Made by a program: the position numbers and the translations under genes. Source: Lysobacter capsici (GTDB taxonomy: Bacteria > Pseudomonadota > Gammaproteobacteria > Xanthomonadales > Xanthomonadaceae). From it: DNA of 64,000 nucleotides. Below the pieces are notes generated by a model, which saw only the letters and a list, made by a program, of their open reading frames with translations, had not been told where the DNA came from and did no database searches. Where the stretch lies: NCBI RefSeq assembly GCF_018732085.1, contig NZ_CP076103.1, forward strand, positions 4,588,001 through 4,652,000, read 5' to 3'. This document shows, piece after piece, positions 38,337 to 48,032 of this stretch; the stretch's first letter is position 1, and each line of letters opens with the position of its first letter.

Positions 38337-38891
38337 ATGGGCAACCGTCTTTCGAAAATCTATACCCGCACCGGCGACGACGGCAGCACCGGCCTGGGCG
38401 ACGGCAGCCGCACCGGCAAGGATTCGGCGCGCGTCGATGCCTACGGCACGGTCGACGAAGCCAATTCGACCATCGGCCTGGTGCTGGCGAGCGAGTTGCC
38501 GCAGCTGGTGCGCGATCAACTGGTCGCGATCCAGCACCAGATGTTCGACCTCGGCGCCGAGCTGTGTATCCCCGGCCATGCGGCGATCTTCGATGCCGAC
38601 ATCGATCGGCTGGAACAGTGGCTCGACGGCCATAACGAAGACCTGCCGCCGCTGAAGGAATTCATCCTGCCGGCCGGCGGCGAAGCCGCGGCGCGCTGCC
38701 ACATCGCGCGCACCGTGGTGCGCCGCGCCGAACGCGAGACCGTCGCGCTGTCGCGGCAGGAAAGCATCCGGCCCGAAGCGGTGCGCTATCTCAATCGCCT
38801 GTCCGACCTGCTGTTCGTGCTCGCCCGCGTGCTCGCACGCGCGAGCGGCCACGGCGAGGTCACCTGGAACCACGAACGCCGCAAGGGCTGA
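38337..38891 (+). CDS. Cob(I)alamin adenosyltransferase, PduO type (copy 2)
   Basis: Same 184-residue enzyme as at 13442-13996, with YTRTGDDGSTGLG near the N-terminus. Makes adenosylcobalamin. Confidence 0.9.
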   Translation: MGNRLSKIYTRTGDDGSTGLGDGSRTGKDSARVDAYGTVDEANSTIGLVLASELPQLVRDQLVAIQHQMFDLGAELCIPGHAAIFDADIDRLEQWLDGHNEDLPPLKEFILPAGGEAAARCHIARTVVRRAERETVALSRQESIRPEAVRYLNRLSDLLFVLARVLARASGHGEVTWNHERRKG

Positions 38892-38893
38892 CC

Positions 38894-39805
38894 GTGCGCA
38901 TCTACACGCATCCGGCTTGCACCCGTCACGATCCCGGCCCGGGTCATGCCGAGCGGCCGTTGCGTCTGGTCGCGGTCACCGAAGCATTGCGCGAAGCCTT
39001 CCCGGATCTGGATTGGCGCGAAGCGCCCGCCGCCAGCCGCGGCCAGCTGCTGCGCGCGCACACCGACGAACTGCTGGCGCTGGTGCTCGACACCGCGCTC
39101 GACGGCCCGATGCACCTGGACCCCGACACCGTGCTCGCGCCCGGCTCGGCCGAAGCCGCGCTGCGCGCGGCCGGCGCCGGCGTGGCCGCGGTCGACGCGG
39201 TGCTCAAGGGCGAAACCCGGCGCGTGTTCTGCGCGGTGCGCCCGCCCGGCCATCACGCCACCTTCGAGGTGGCGATGGGCTTCTGCCTGTTCAACAACAT
39301 CGCCGTAGCCGCCGCGCACGCCTGCGAGAAGCACGGCCTGTCGCGGGTGGCGGTGATCGATTTCGACGTGCATCACGGCAACGGCACCCAGGCGATCTTC
39401 GACAGCGACGCGCGAGTGATGTACGTCAGCTCGCACCAGATGCCGCTGTACCCGGACACCGGTTCGGTGCATGAGCGCGGCGTGGGCAATATCGTCAACG
39501 CCCCGCTCGCGCCCGGCACCGGCAGCGACGGCTTCCGCCGCGTATGGCGCGAACGCCTGCTGCCGACGATCGATTCGTTCCGCCCGCAGCTGGTGCTGAT
39601 CTCGGCCGGTTTCGATGCGCACAAGCGCGATCCGCTGGCGCAGGTGGAACTCGAGGGCGAGGACTTCGCCTGGATCACCCGCGAACTGGTGGCGATCGCC
39701 GATCGGCATGCCTTGGGTCGGGTGGTATCGATGCTGGAAGGCGGCTACGACCTGGCGGCGTTGCGCGAGAGCGCGGTGGCGCATGTGGGTGCGTTGATGG
39801 CCTGA
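38894..39805 (+). CDS. Histone deacetylase-family hydrolase (copy 2)
   Basis: Same 303-residue zinc hydrolase as at 13999-14910, with H120/H121, D158, H160 and D241. Starts with GTG, two bases after the preceding gene. Confidence 0.88.
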   Translation: MRIYTHPACTRHDPGPGHAERPLRLVAVTEALREAFPDLDWREAPAASRGQLLRAHTDELLALVLDTALDGPMHLDPDTVLAPGSAEAALRAAGAGVAAVDAVLKGETRRVFCAVRPPGHHATFEVAMGFCLFNNIAVAAAHACEKHGLSRVAVIDFDVHHGNGTQAIFDSDARVMYVSSHQMPLYPDTGSVHERGVGNIVNAPLAPGTGSDGFRRVWRERLLPTIDSFRPQLVLISAGFDAHKRDPLAQVELEGEDFAWITRELVAIADRHALGRVVSMLEGGYDLAALRESAVAHVGALMA

Positions 39806-39976
39806 GTGCGGTTTGCGCTCGGGCGGCTCGCGAATTGCGCGAGCAGGTTCTCAACCTTTCCTGATTGAGGCCGTCGGTTGAGCGATTGCGCGCATACGCG
39901 AGCAAAGCCGCTTCGCCTTCGCCTTCGCCTTCCCCTTTGCCTTTGCCTTTGATCTTGAGCTTTTGGCCCGGCGCGG

Positions 39977-40484
39977 CTTGTAACTCGCGATGCAAAAGCA
40001 GGCCCGAAGGGCGGCACGCATGGATGCGTGCCGTAGGCCACCCAGGACATGGATGTCCTGTGTGGCCTACCCCCGCGTATGCATCGATCTTGCGGGCTCT
40101 TGATTCGAAACAGGAACGCCTTTTTCTTTGGTGACTTTCTTTTGTGGCTCTGGACAAAAGAAAGTTACCCGCCGCTTTAGTGGCGGAAGCTTTTGATCTT
40201 GCTTGCAGCTCCTAAAAGGCTTCATAGCTTTGAAGCCGTGGAGCCTTTGAAGCCACAAAGGCAAGATCAACGGCTTTCGTCCGCAAGCGGCCGAGTTACT
40301 TTCTTTTGTCTAAAGCAACAAAAGAAAGGTAACCAAAGAAAAATGCTTTTCTTTGAATCAAGTGCCCGCAAGTGCGGTGCTGACGCAGGCATGCGCCACA
40401 CGGGACATCCATGTCCCGGTGGCGCGCGACGCGCATCCATGCGCGTCGCCCTCCGGGTGTGCTTTTGTTCTCGCGAGTTACAAG
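39977..40484. repeat. Long palindromic element B (copy 2)
   Basis: Same as 15082-15589, in the same orientation, with 14-bp perfect termini at 39977-39990 and 40471-40484. Confidence 0.8.
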
Positions 40485-40488
40485 CGTC

Positions 40489-41031
40489 GCAGCGCTGGCT
40501 GGACTGCGCGGCATCAGGCTCAAGCCGAAGCTGCCTGGCCTTCCTGTAGGAGCGACGCAAGTCGCGACCGCGGGACCGCAACTACGGCGCAGCTTGCGAG
40601 GTTGTCGTGATGGCGCGGTCGCGGCTCGCGCCGCTCCTACAGGGAGGCCATGCGGATTGCGATCCGCTCATGCGCGATCGGCGCAATGACCACTGCGCAG
40701 GTCTTGCAAGGGCGGCCTATGGCAGCCCAAGTCACTACCGCCATCGGGCGGCCACCCGCGCAGCGCTGGATGGACTGCGCGGCATCAGGCTCAAGCCGAA
40801 GCTGCCTGGCCTTCCTGTAGGAGCGACGCGAGTCGCGACCGCGGGACCGCACCTACGACGCAGCTTGCGAGGTTGTCGTGATGGCGCGGTCGCGGCTCGC
40901 GCCGCTCCTACAGGTAGGCGATGCCGGTGGCGATCCGCTCATGCACGATCGGCGCAATGACCGCTGCGCAGGTCTTGCAAGAGCGGCCTATGGCGGGCCC
41001 AAGCCACGACCGCCCTCGAGCGGCCACCCGC
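40489..41031 (+). repeat. 271-bp tandem repeat, two units (copy 2)
   Basis: Units 40489-40759 and 40760-41031, equivalent to 15594-16136. Confidence 0.8.
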
Positions 41032-41116
41032 GCAGCGCAGCACACCCGCCCGCGAAGCCGCCGGCAGCCAAGCGCAGCGCAGGACTCATCAATCGGCACT
41101 CACCACCGACCGCCAA

Positions 41117-41593
41117 TCACCCACCCGAAGCCTTGCCCTCACCCGTCCCTTCGAACCCCAACGACGCCGAGTTGATGCAGTACCGCAACCCGGTCGGCTT
41201 GGGACCATCCGGAAACAAGTGCCCCAGGTGCGAGTCGCAACGCGCACATTTGACCTCGATCCGGCGCATACCGTGACTCTCGTCGGCATGCTCGCTGACC
41301 GCTCCAGGTGCCAACGGCTGCCAGTAGCTCGGCCAACCGCTGCCCGAGTCGTACTTGGCGTCCGAGGAGAACAAAGGCTCGCCGCAGGCCACGCAGGTGT
41401 AGGTGCCGGCCTCCTTGTGGTTCCAGAACTTGCCGGTGAAGGCCCGCTCGGTGGCCGAGCAACGGCAGACCGCGTATTGCTCTGGCGACAATTGCTCGCG
41501 CCATTCAGCTTCACTCTTGGCGACCACGGTGGCCTGCGGTTCGGCCGCGGCGGGGGCGGACGGGTCCCGGTTCGGGTGGGGGTGCTGGCTCAT
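41117..41593 (-). CDS. msrB: Peptide-methionine (R)-S-oxide reductase MsrB (copy 2)
   Basis: Same 158-residue reductase as at 16222-16698. Zinc cysteines C67, C70, C116, C119; catalytic C139. AGGAGG decides the start at 41593. Confidence 0.93.
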   Translation of the reverse strand: MSQHPHPNRDPSAPAAAEPQATVVAKSEAEWREQLSPEQYAVCRCSATERAFTGKFWNHKEAGTYTCVACGEPLFSSDAKYDSGSGWPSYWQPLAPGAVSEHADESHGMRRIEVKCARCDSHLGHLFPDGPKPTGLRYCINSASLGFEGTGEGKASGG

Positions 41594-41734
41594 GACGTCC
41601 TCCTGGGTAGGCAAGCGGATCGATACGGCGTTCGCGGAAGATGAACGCCGAAGCCCGATAGATGGCGCTCGCGTTGCCCGCTTGCAAGGGATACGGCAAG
41701 CTAACGGCCGTTTTTCCGTCTGCCGGATGCTCGC

Positions 41735-44290
41735 GTGCGCAAACCCTTTCGCCTGCTCCCGTTATCGTTGTGCATCGCCATCGCCCTGCCCGCTTACGCG
41801 GCGGACGACAACGAGAATTGGGGGCTGTGCCCGCTGATCGACGCGGTGCCGTCCTTCGACGACGCCCCCGCGCCCACCGGCACCGCCGACCAGCGCGCCG
41901 CCCAGCCGACCGACATCGACGGCGGCACCCTGCAGCGCGGCAGCGACGAGCAGAACATCGTGGTCCAGGACAACGTCCGGCTCAGCCGCGGCGACCAGTT
42001 CCTGGGCACCGACAAGCTCAGCTACAACCAGGAGTCGGGCAAGTACACGGCCGAAGGCCACGTGCGCTACCAGGACTCGAGCATGCGCATGGTCGCCGAG
42101 CACGCCGAGGGCGACCAGAACGCCGACCAGCACCGCATCGACGACGTCGAATACCAGCTGACCTCGCGTCGCGGCAACGGCGGCGCCGAGCAGATCGAAT
42201 TGAACGGCGCCAAGGGCGCCCTGCACGGTTCGACCTACTCGACCTGCGCGCCCAACCAGCGCGCCTGGGAACTGCGCGCGCACCGCATCGACCTGGACAC
42301 CGAGAGGGGCATGGGCGTGGCGCGCAACGCGACCTTGCGCATCGGCAAGATCCCGGTGCTGTACGTGCCGTGGTTCATGTTCCCGATCGACGACCAGCGC
42401 CGCACCGGCCTGCTGTATCCGAACATCGGCCTGTCGGGCAAGAACGGTTTCGACTGGCGCCAGCCGATCTACCTCAACCTGGCGCCGAACTACGACGCCA
42501 CCTTGTTCCCGCGCTACATGAGCAAGCGCGGCGTGGCGATGGGCGGCGAGTTCCGCTGGCTGTACGAGCGCGGCTCCGGCGAGGTCTCGGCCAACTGGAT
42601 GCCCAACGACGACCTGCCCGGCAACGATCGCGGCCGCTACACCGACTACCGCCGCAACGACCCCAACGGCCTGTTCGAGATTCCGAAGGACCGCCTGCCG
42701 GAGAAGAACCGCGGCGAGTTCGCGCTCAAGACCCAGCACCGCCTGGACGGCGCCTGGTACGCCGGCGCCAACCTGGCCTGGGTCAGCGACAAGTACTACC
42801 TGCAGGACTTCAGCAACAGCCTGTACGGCCAGTCGGCGATCTCGCTGCGCAGCGAAATCGGCCTGTACGGCCGCGGCCGCTACTGGGACGCGAGCATCAT
42901 CGCCGACCACAACCAGCTGGCCGACTTCACCTTGCAGGAAAACTCGCTGGCCTACGACCGCCTGCCGCGCGCGACCTTCCACTGGGCCCAGCCCTGGGGC
43001 AAGTGGGTCGAGACCGGCCTGGACACCGAGGCGGTGCGCTTCCAGCACGAGGACATGAAGTTCACCCCGGGCGATCCGGCCGCGCCGGTCGGCCTGCGCC
43101 GCGAGATCCCCGGCGGCAGCCGTTTCGACATCAAGCCCTATGTGAGCTTCCCGCTGGAAGGCTCGGCCTGGTTCATCCGGCCCAAGCTGGCCTGGCGCTA
43201 TACCGCGTACGAGCTCGACGGCGACCTCGCCCAGCAGCTCGCGGTCAGCCAGGCCGCGGCCTTCGCCACCGACAACAACGTGCCCAACACGCCCGAGCTG
43301 GTGCGCAGCTTCTACGACAAGTCGCCCAGCCGCAGCCTGCCGATCACCTCGATCGACGCGGGCATGTACTTCGACCGCGAGACCGAAATCCGCGGCGAAA
43401 ACTACCTGCACACCCTGGAGCCGCGGGTGTTCTACCTGCGCGCGCCGTACCGCGACCAGGGCGGCATCCCGCTGTTCGACACCAACCCGATGTCGTTCAG
43501 CTGGGGCGCGCTGTTCCGCGACAACCGCTACTCCGGCGCCGATCGCCAGACCGACGCCAACCAGCTGACCACCGCGCTGACCACCCGCCTGATCAATTCC
43601 GAGGACGGCCGCGAGCGCCTGGCGGCGAGCATCGGCCAGATCCAGTACTTCGACGACATCCGCGTGGTCGCCGGCGCCGAAACCCCGATCAAGCAGGGCA
43701 AGTCGGCCTGGGTCGCCGACGTCAGCGTCTCGCCGAGCGACCGCTGGACGATCAACGCCACCTACCAGTGGGACCCGCGCCTGCGCAGCGAGGACCTGGC
43801 CACCCTGCGCGCGCGCTATCTGTTCGGCGACGCCGGCGTGGTCAACTTCGCCTACCGCTACCGCCGCAACCTGTCGGTGCCGCCGACCGCGCCGCGCGAC
43901 CAGCGCGATCAGTTCGAGCAGGCCGACTTCTCGTTCCTGTACCCGATCAACAACAACTGGAGCATGGTCGGCCGCTACTACTACTCGATCAAGGACAAGC
44001 GTCCGCTCGAGCAGATCGCCGGCGTGCAGTGGGAAAGCTGCTGCCTGGCGGTGCGCCTGATCGCCCGCCGCTACCAGCGCAATCGTTCCGAAGACCTCAA
44101 CAGCTCGCTTCAGGTGGAGTTCGAGCTCAAGGGCCTAGGCTCCGCCGGCCAGAACACGGAGCGCGTTTTGCGCCGTGCTATTCTCGGCTATAACCGCGAC
44201 GACCTGTATCTGGCGCCGCCGTCCCCCACGGTCAGCCGCCAGAACAGCGGCAACGACGCCGACGACTCGACCCTCGACCCGACCCTATGA
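41735..44290 (+). CDS. lptD: LPS-assembly protein LptD (copy 2)
   Basis: Same 851-residue outer-membrane protein as at 16840-19395, with C32, C171 and C769-C770. GTG start. Heads the intact operon lptD-surA-pdxA-ksgA. Confidence 0.95.
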   Translation: MRKPFRLLPLSLCIAIALPAYAADDNENWGLCPLIDAVPSFDDAPAPTGTADQRAAQPTDIDGGTLQRGSDEQNIVVQDNVRLSRGDQFLGTDKLSYNQESGKYTAEGHVRYQDSSMRMVAEHAEGDQNADQHRIDDVEYQLTSRRGNGGAEQIELNGAKGALHGSTYSTCAPNQRAWELRAHRIDLDTERGMGVARNATLRIGKIPVLYVPWFMFPIDDQRRTGLLYPNIGLSGKNGFDWRQPIYLNLAPNYDATLFPRYMSKRGVAMGGEFRWLYERGSGEVSANWMPNDDLPGNDRGRYTDYRRNDPNGLFEIPKDRLPEKNRGEFALKTQHRLDGAWYAGANLAWVSDKYYLQDFSNSLYGQSAISLRSEIGLYGRGRYWDASIIADHNQLADFTLQENSLAYDRLPRATFHWAQPWGKWVETGLDTEAVRFQHEDMKFTPGDPAAPVGLRREIPGGSRFDIKPYVSFPLEGSAWFIRPKLAWRYTAYELDGDLAQQLAVSQAAAFATDNNVPNTPELVRSFYDKSPSRSLPITSIDAGMYFDRETEIRGENYLHTLEPRVFYLRAPYRDQGGIPLFDTNPMSFSWGALFRDNRYSGADRQTDANQLTTALTTRLINSEDGRERLAASIGQIQYFDDIRVVAGAETPIKQGKSAWVADVSVSPSDRWTINATYQWDPRLRSEDLATLRARYLFGDAGVVNFAYRYRRNLSVPPTAPRDQRDQFEQADFSFLYPINNNWSMVGRYYYSIKDKRPLEQIAGVQWESCCLAVRLIARRYQRNRSEDLNSSLQVEFELKGLGSAGQNTERVLRRAILGYNRDDLYLAPPSPTVSRQNSGNDADDSTLDPTL

Positions 44291-45657
44291 CCAAACTTTT
44301 CGCGAGTCCGTTGCTCGCCGGCCTGATTGCCGGTGGCCTGCTGTTCGGCGGGGCCGTCCACGCCCAGGACGTGCAGCCGATCGATCGTATCGCCGCCGTC
44401 GTCGACGAAGACGTGATCCTCAAGACCGAGCTCGATCGCGCGGTCGCCAACATCCTGACCCAGTACGCCGGCCGCAGCGAGCAGTTGCCGCCGCGCGACG
44501 TGCTGGAAAAGCAGGTGCTCGAGCGCCTGATCCTGCTCAAGATCCAGGTCGCCCAGGCCCAGGGCACCGGCGTGCGCGTGACCGATCAGGAAATCGATCA
44601 GGCCATCGGCGGCATCGCCCAATCCAACAAGATCAGCGTCGAACAGCTGCGCCAGCAGCTGACCCGCGACGGCAGCAGCTACACCGATTTCCGCGCCTCG
44701 ATCCGCGACGAACTGCTGGTCCAGCGCCTGCGCCAGCGTTTCGCCCAGACCCGGGTCACGGTCAGCGACGCCGAAGTCGACGCCGCGCTGTCCGCGCAGG
44801 CCAACACCGGCACCCAGTACCACCTCGCCCACATCCTCGTGGCCCTGCCCGAGGGCGCGACCGCCGAGCAGATCGCGACCGCGCAGAAGAAGGTCGACGG
44901 CGTCAAGGCGCTGATCGACAAGGGCGAGATGGACTTCAACGCCGCCGCCGTGCGCTATTCCGACAGCCCCAACGCGCTGGAAGGCGGCGACCTGGGCTGG
45001 CGCAACGCCGACGAAATCCCGGCCGCGTTCAGCGACCTGATGAAGCAGATGAAGCCGGGCCAGATCACCGCCCCGATGCGCGGCCCGAGCGGCTTCCAGT
45101 TGCTCAAGCTGGTCGAAGTCCGCGACGCCTCGAAATCGGCGCCGCAGATGGTCACCCAGTACCACGCCCGCCACATCCTGGTCCGGGTCAGCGACCAGGT
45201 CAGCGAAGCGCAGGCCAAGGCCAAGGCCGAGACCCTGCGCGCGCGCATCGCCGGCGGCGCCAAGTTCGAGGACGTGGTCAAGGAAAGCTCCGAAGACCTC
45301 GGCACCCAGAGCAAGGGCGGCGACCTGGGCTGGTTCATGAAGGACGAATTCGGCCCCGAGTTCGGCGGCGCCGTCACCGGCCTGGCCGACAACGAAGTCT
45401 CGCAGCCGATCCACACCAGCGCCGGCTACCACATCGTCCAGCGCCTGGGCACGCGCGAGAGCGACGTCGCCGACCAGAGCAAGCGCGCCCAGGTCCAGGA
45501 GACCATCGGCCGCCGCAAGCTGGAAGAAGAGTGGAACCGCTTCCTGCGCGAGAAGCGCGGCGAAGCCTACGTGGACTTCCGCGTCGGCAAGGGTTCGGAG
45601 GGCAACCAGCCCGGCACCGAGACCACCCTGCCGACCGCCAAGCCCGCCGGCAGCTGA
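44287..45657 (+). CDS. surA: Periplasmic chaperone/peptidyl-prolyl isomerase SurA, intact (copy 2)
   Basis: A 456-residue periplasmic chaperone for outer-membrane proteins such as LptD. The signal peptide ends near VHA (26). An N-terminal chaperone domain (about 28-170) is followed by two parvulin PPIase domains: the first begins at QYHLAHILV and includes GGDLGWRNADEIP; the second begins at QYHARHILV and includes GGDLGWFMKDEFG. A C-terminal helix (about 420-440) completes the chaperone module. Its ATG overlaps the lptD stop by four bases; pdxA follows two bases after its TGA. Length is close to E. coli SurA (428). Confidence 0.96.
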   Translation: MTKLFASPLLAGLIAGGLLFGGAVHAQDVQPIDRIAAVVDEDVILKTELDRAVANILTQYAGRSEQLPPRDVLEKQVLERLILLKIQVAQAQGTGVRVTDQEIDQAIGGIAQSNKISVEQLRQQLTRDGSSYTDFRASIRDELLVQRLRQRFAQTRVTVSDAEVDAALSAQANTGTQYHLAHILVALPEGATAEQIATAQKKVDGVKALIDKGEMDFNAAAVRYSDSPNALEGGDLGWRNADEIPAAFSDLMKQMKPGQITAPMRGPSGFQLLKLVEVRDASKSAPQMVTQYHARHILVRVSDQVSEAQAKAKAETLRARIAGGAKFEDVVKESSEDLGTQSKGGDLGWFMKDEFGPEFGGAVTGLADNEVSQPIHTSAGYHIVQRLGTRESDVADQSKRAQVQETIGRRKLEEEWNRFLREKRGEAYVDFRVGKGSEGNQPGTETTLPTAKPAGS

Positions 45658-45658
45658 C

Positions 45659-46651
45659 GTGACCCCGCCCCGGCTCGCGCTGGTGCCGGGCGAGCCGGCC
45701 GGCGTCGGGCCGGAGCTGTGCGTGCGGCTGCTGCAACGGCCGCGCGATTACGATCTGGTCGGCTTCGCCGATCCGCGCAGCCTGCGCGCCGCGGCCGACG
45801 CGCTCGGCCTGCCCCTGACCCTGCTGCCGCCCGATCGCCCCTCGCGGGCGCCCGGCGAACTGGCCCTGGTCGAAATTCCCAACCCGGTCCACCCGGCCTT
45901 CGGCACGCCCGAGCCGGCCAACGCCGCGGCGGTGATCCAGGCCCTGCTCGACAGCGCCCAGGGCTGCCTGGACGGCCGTTTCGACGGCGTGGTCACCGGT
46001 CCCGTCCACAAGGCCGTGATCAACGCCGGCGGCATCGCCTACACCGGCACCACCGAACTGCTGGCGCAGCAGGCCGGGCGCGAGGTGGTGATGATGCTGG
46101 CCAACGACATCGTCCGCGTCGCGCTGGCCACCACCCACCTGCCGCTGCGCGCGGTCGCCGACGCGATCGAGCCCGGCGCGCTGAGCCGCACCTTGCGCAC
46201 CGTCGACGCCGCCCTGCGCCGCGATTTCGGCATCGCCCGGCCGCGCATCGCCGTGCTCGGCCTGAACCCGCATGCCGGCGAAGCCGGGCACCTGGGCATG
46301 GAAGAGATCGAAGTGATCGAACCGGTCATGGCCGCGCTGCGCGCCGAAGGCCTGGACCTGATCGGCCCGCTGCCGGCCGACACCGCCTTCCTGCCGGCCA
46401 AGCTGCAAGGCTTCGACGCGGTCCTGGCGATGTACCACGACCAGGGCCTGCCGGTGCTCAAATACAGCGGCTTCGAGCGCGCGGTGAACCTGACCCTGGG
46501 CCTGCCCTACCCGCGCGTCGCGGTCGATCACGGCACCGCGCTGGACCTCGCCGGGCGCGGCCTGGCCGACCCGTCCAGCCTGATCGCCGCCGCCGACACC
46601 TGCGCGCGCATCGCGCGCACCCGCCGCAACCTGCCCGGAGGCACGCCATGA
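45659..46651 (+). CDS. pdxA: 4-hydroxythreonine-4-phosphate dehydrogenase PdxA, intact (copy 2)
   Basis: A 330-residue NAD-dependent dehydrogenase of the DXP-dependent pyridoxal phosphate pathway, acting in the cytosol as a dimer. It has the N-terminal GEPAGVGPEL, the substrate phosphate region VVTGPVHKAVIN, and the three metal-binding histidines in ATTHLPL, NPHAGE and MYHDQG. The usual substrate-binding His of the GHTE motif is Thr here (YTGTTEL). The start is GTG 45659, two bases after surA; ksgA overlaps its stop. Copy 1 of this gene is frameshifted. Confidence 0.95.
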   Translation: MTPPRLALVPGEPAGVGPELCVRLLQRPRDYDLVGFADPRSLRAAADALGLPLTLLPPDRPSRAPGELALVEIPNPVHPAFGTPEPANAAAVIQALLDSAQGCLDGRFDGVVTGPVHKAVINAGGIAYTGTTELLAQQAGREVVMMLANDIVRVALATTHLPLRAVADAIEPGALSRTLRTVDAALRRDFGIARPRIAVLGLNPHAGEAGHLGMEEIEVIEPVMAALRAEGLDLIGPLPADTAFLPAKLQGFDAVLAMYHDQGLPVLKYSGFERAVNLTLGLPYPRVAVDHGTALDLAGRGLADPSSLIAAADTCARIARTRRNLPGGTP

Positions 46652-47535
46652 CCGGCACCGCCAAGAGCCACGGAAAGGGCTTCAAGCCCGAAACCAAAGC
46701 ATCATCCAAAGGCTTTTTCGCCGAGGCGAAAAAGCACCTGGGCCAGCACTTCCTGCACGACCAGGGCATCATCTCGATGATCGTGCAGGCCGTGGACCCC
46801 AAGCCCGGCGACCGCCTGGTCGAGATCGGCCCGGGCCAGGGCGCGATCACCTTCCCGCTGCTGGACCGCCACGGCGAACTGACCGTGATCGAGTTCGACC
46901 GCGACCTGATCTTCCCGCTCAGCGAAGGCGCGCGCGCCCACGGCACCCTGGAAGTGATCCACCGCGACGTGCTGACCGTGGATTTCAGCGCGCTCGCCAA
47001 CGAAAGCCCGATCCGCCTGGTCGGCAACCTGCCCTACAACCTGTCCTCGCCGATCCTGTTCCATGCCCTGGACCACGCCGGCTCGATCGTCGACATGCAC
47101 TTCATGCTGCAAAAGGAAGTGGTCGACCGCATGGCCGCCGGCCCCGGCAGCAAGGTCTATGGCCGGCTCAGCGTCATGCTGCAGGCGTATTGCCAGGTGA
47201 TCGCGCTGTTCGACGTGCCGCCCGGCGCATTCCGTCCGCCGCCGAAGGTCGATTCGGCGGTGGTGCGGATGATCCCGCACCCGCCCGCGAAGATCGGCAT
47301 CGACGACCGCGCGCTGTTCGCGCGCGTGGTCCGCGACGCCTTCGGCCAACGCCGCAAGACCCTGCGCAACGCCCTGTCGCGCATCTGCGAAGGCGCCGCG
47401 ATCGAAGCCGCCGGCCTGCGCCCGGATGCGCGCGCCGAGCAGATCGACGTCGCCGATTTCGTGGCCCTGGCCAATTGGCTCAAGGCCAATGCGCAGGTTG
47501 AGGCCGATACCGGAACGACCAACGATCCGGATTAA
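46648..47535 (+). CDS. ksgA: 16S rRNA dimethyladenosine transferase KsgA (copy 2)
   Basis: Same 295-residue methyltransferase as at 21755-22642, with VEIGPGQG at 58-65 and NLPYNLS. Four-base overlap with pdxA. Confidence 0.94.
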   Translation: MTGTAKSHGKGFKPETKASSKGFFAEAKKHLGQHFLHDQGIISMIVQAVDPKPGDRLVEIGPGQGAITFPLLDRHGELTVIEFDRDLIFPLSEGARAHGTLEVIHRDVLTVDFSALANESPIRLVGNLPYNLSSPILFHALDHAGSIVDMHFMLQKEVVDRMAAGPGSKVYGRLSVMLQAYCQVIALFDVPPGAFRPPPKVDSAVVRMIPHPPAKIGIDDRALFARVVRDAFGQRRKTLRNALSRICEGAAIEAAGLRPDARAEQIDVADFVALANWLKANAQVEADTGTTNDPD

Positions 47536-47555
47536 GCGAGTGATCCGGATCGTTG
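47520..47555 (+). terminator. Hairpin across ksgA stop (copy 2)
   Basis: Same perfect 13-bp stem and 10-base loop as at 22627-22662; no T-run follows. Confidence 0.5.
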
Positions 47556-47654
47556 ACCGGGCACAGAGATAGCAGCCGGCCAAGCCGAAAAATCAGCGGC
47601 GCAACAAGTCAGTTTTTGTTTCCACTGAACATAATGCCGTCTGGTGTCGCCGAA

Positions 47655-48032
47655 TCAGCGGGGCAAACACACCACATGGGCGCCGCAACCGCCAACGGGT
47701 CCCCTCTGAGACCCAGGAATAGGCGTGGCGCCCAAAGAGGAAACTCTACTGTTGATGGACGCCCGTTCGGATGAGCCATCTTCCCAGACCATGGTAAATT
47801 CCGACCCGACCGGCAGACTGCTTTGCCCGGAAATCTGTCTATAACGAACCGCCGCCTGCGAGAGACCGGCTGTTCGAATTTCAGCTTCCGACGCAATGCT
47901 GGTGCCCAGCACATTGGACAGATTTCCATAATTCTCGTCGCTCGCGCGAATAATGATCGCAGCGGCCAGAACGACGCCGCTGATAAACAACAGCCCTCCA
48001 AACCACGCAGACTTTCCAATCATTCCTTTCAT
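47655..48032 (-). CDS. Hypothetical membrane-anchored protein (copy 2)
   Basis: Same 125-residue product as at 22762-23139; one N-terminal membrane segment and a C-terminal cysteine pair. Unrecognised. Confidence 0.65.
   Translation of the reverse strand: MKGMIGKSAWFGGLLFISGVVLAAAIIIRASDENYGNLSNVLGTSIASEAEIRTAGLSQAAVRYRQISGQSSLPVGSEFTMVWEDGSSERASINSRVSSLGATPIPGSQRGPVGGCGAHVVCLPR

Larger units (their letters stand above)
39806..41116. other. 1.3-kb repeat-filled intergenic region (copy 2)
   Basis: Repeats 14911-16221 without visible change: palindrome B and a 271-bp tandem repeat with REP pairs. No gene supported. Confidence 0.75.
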
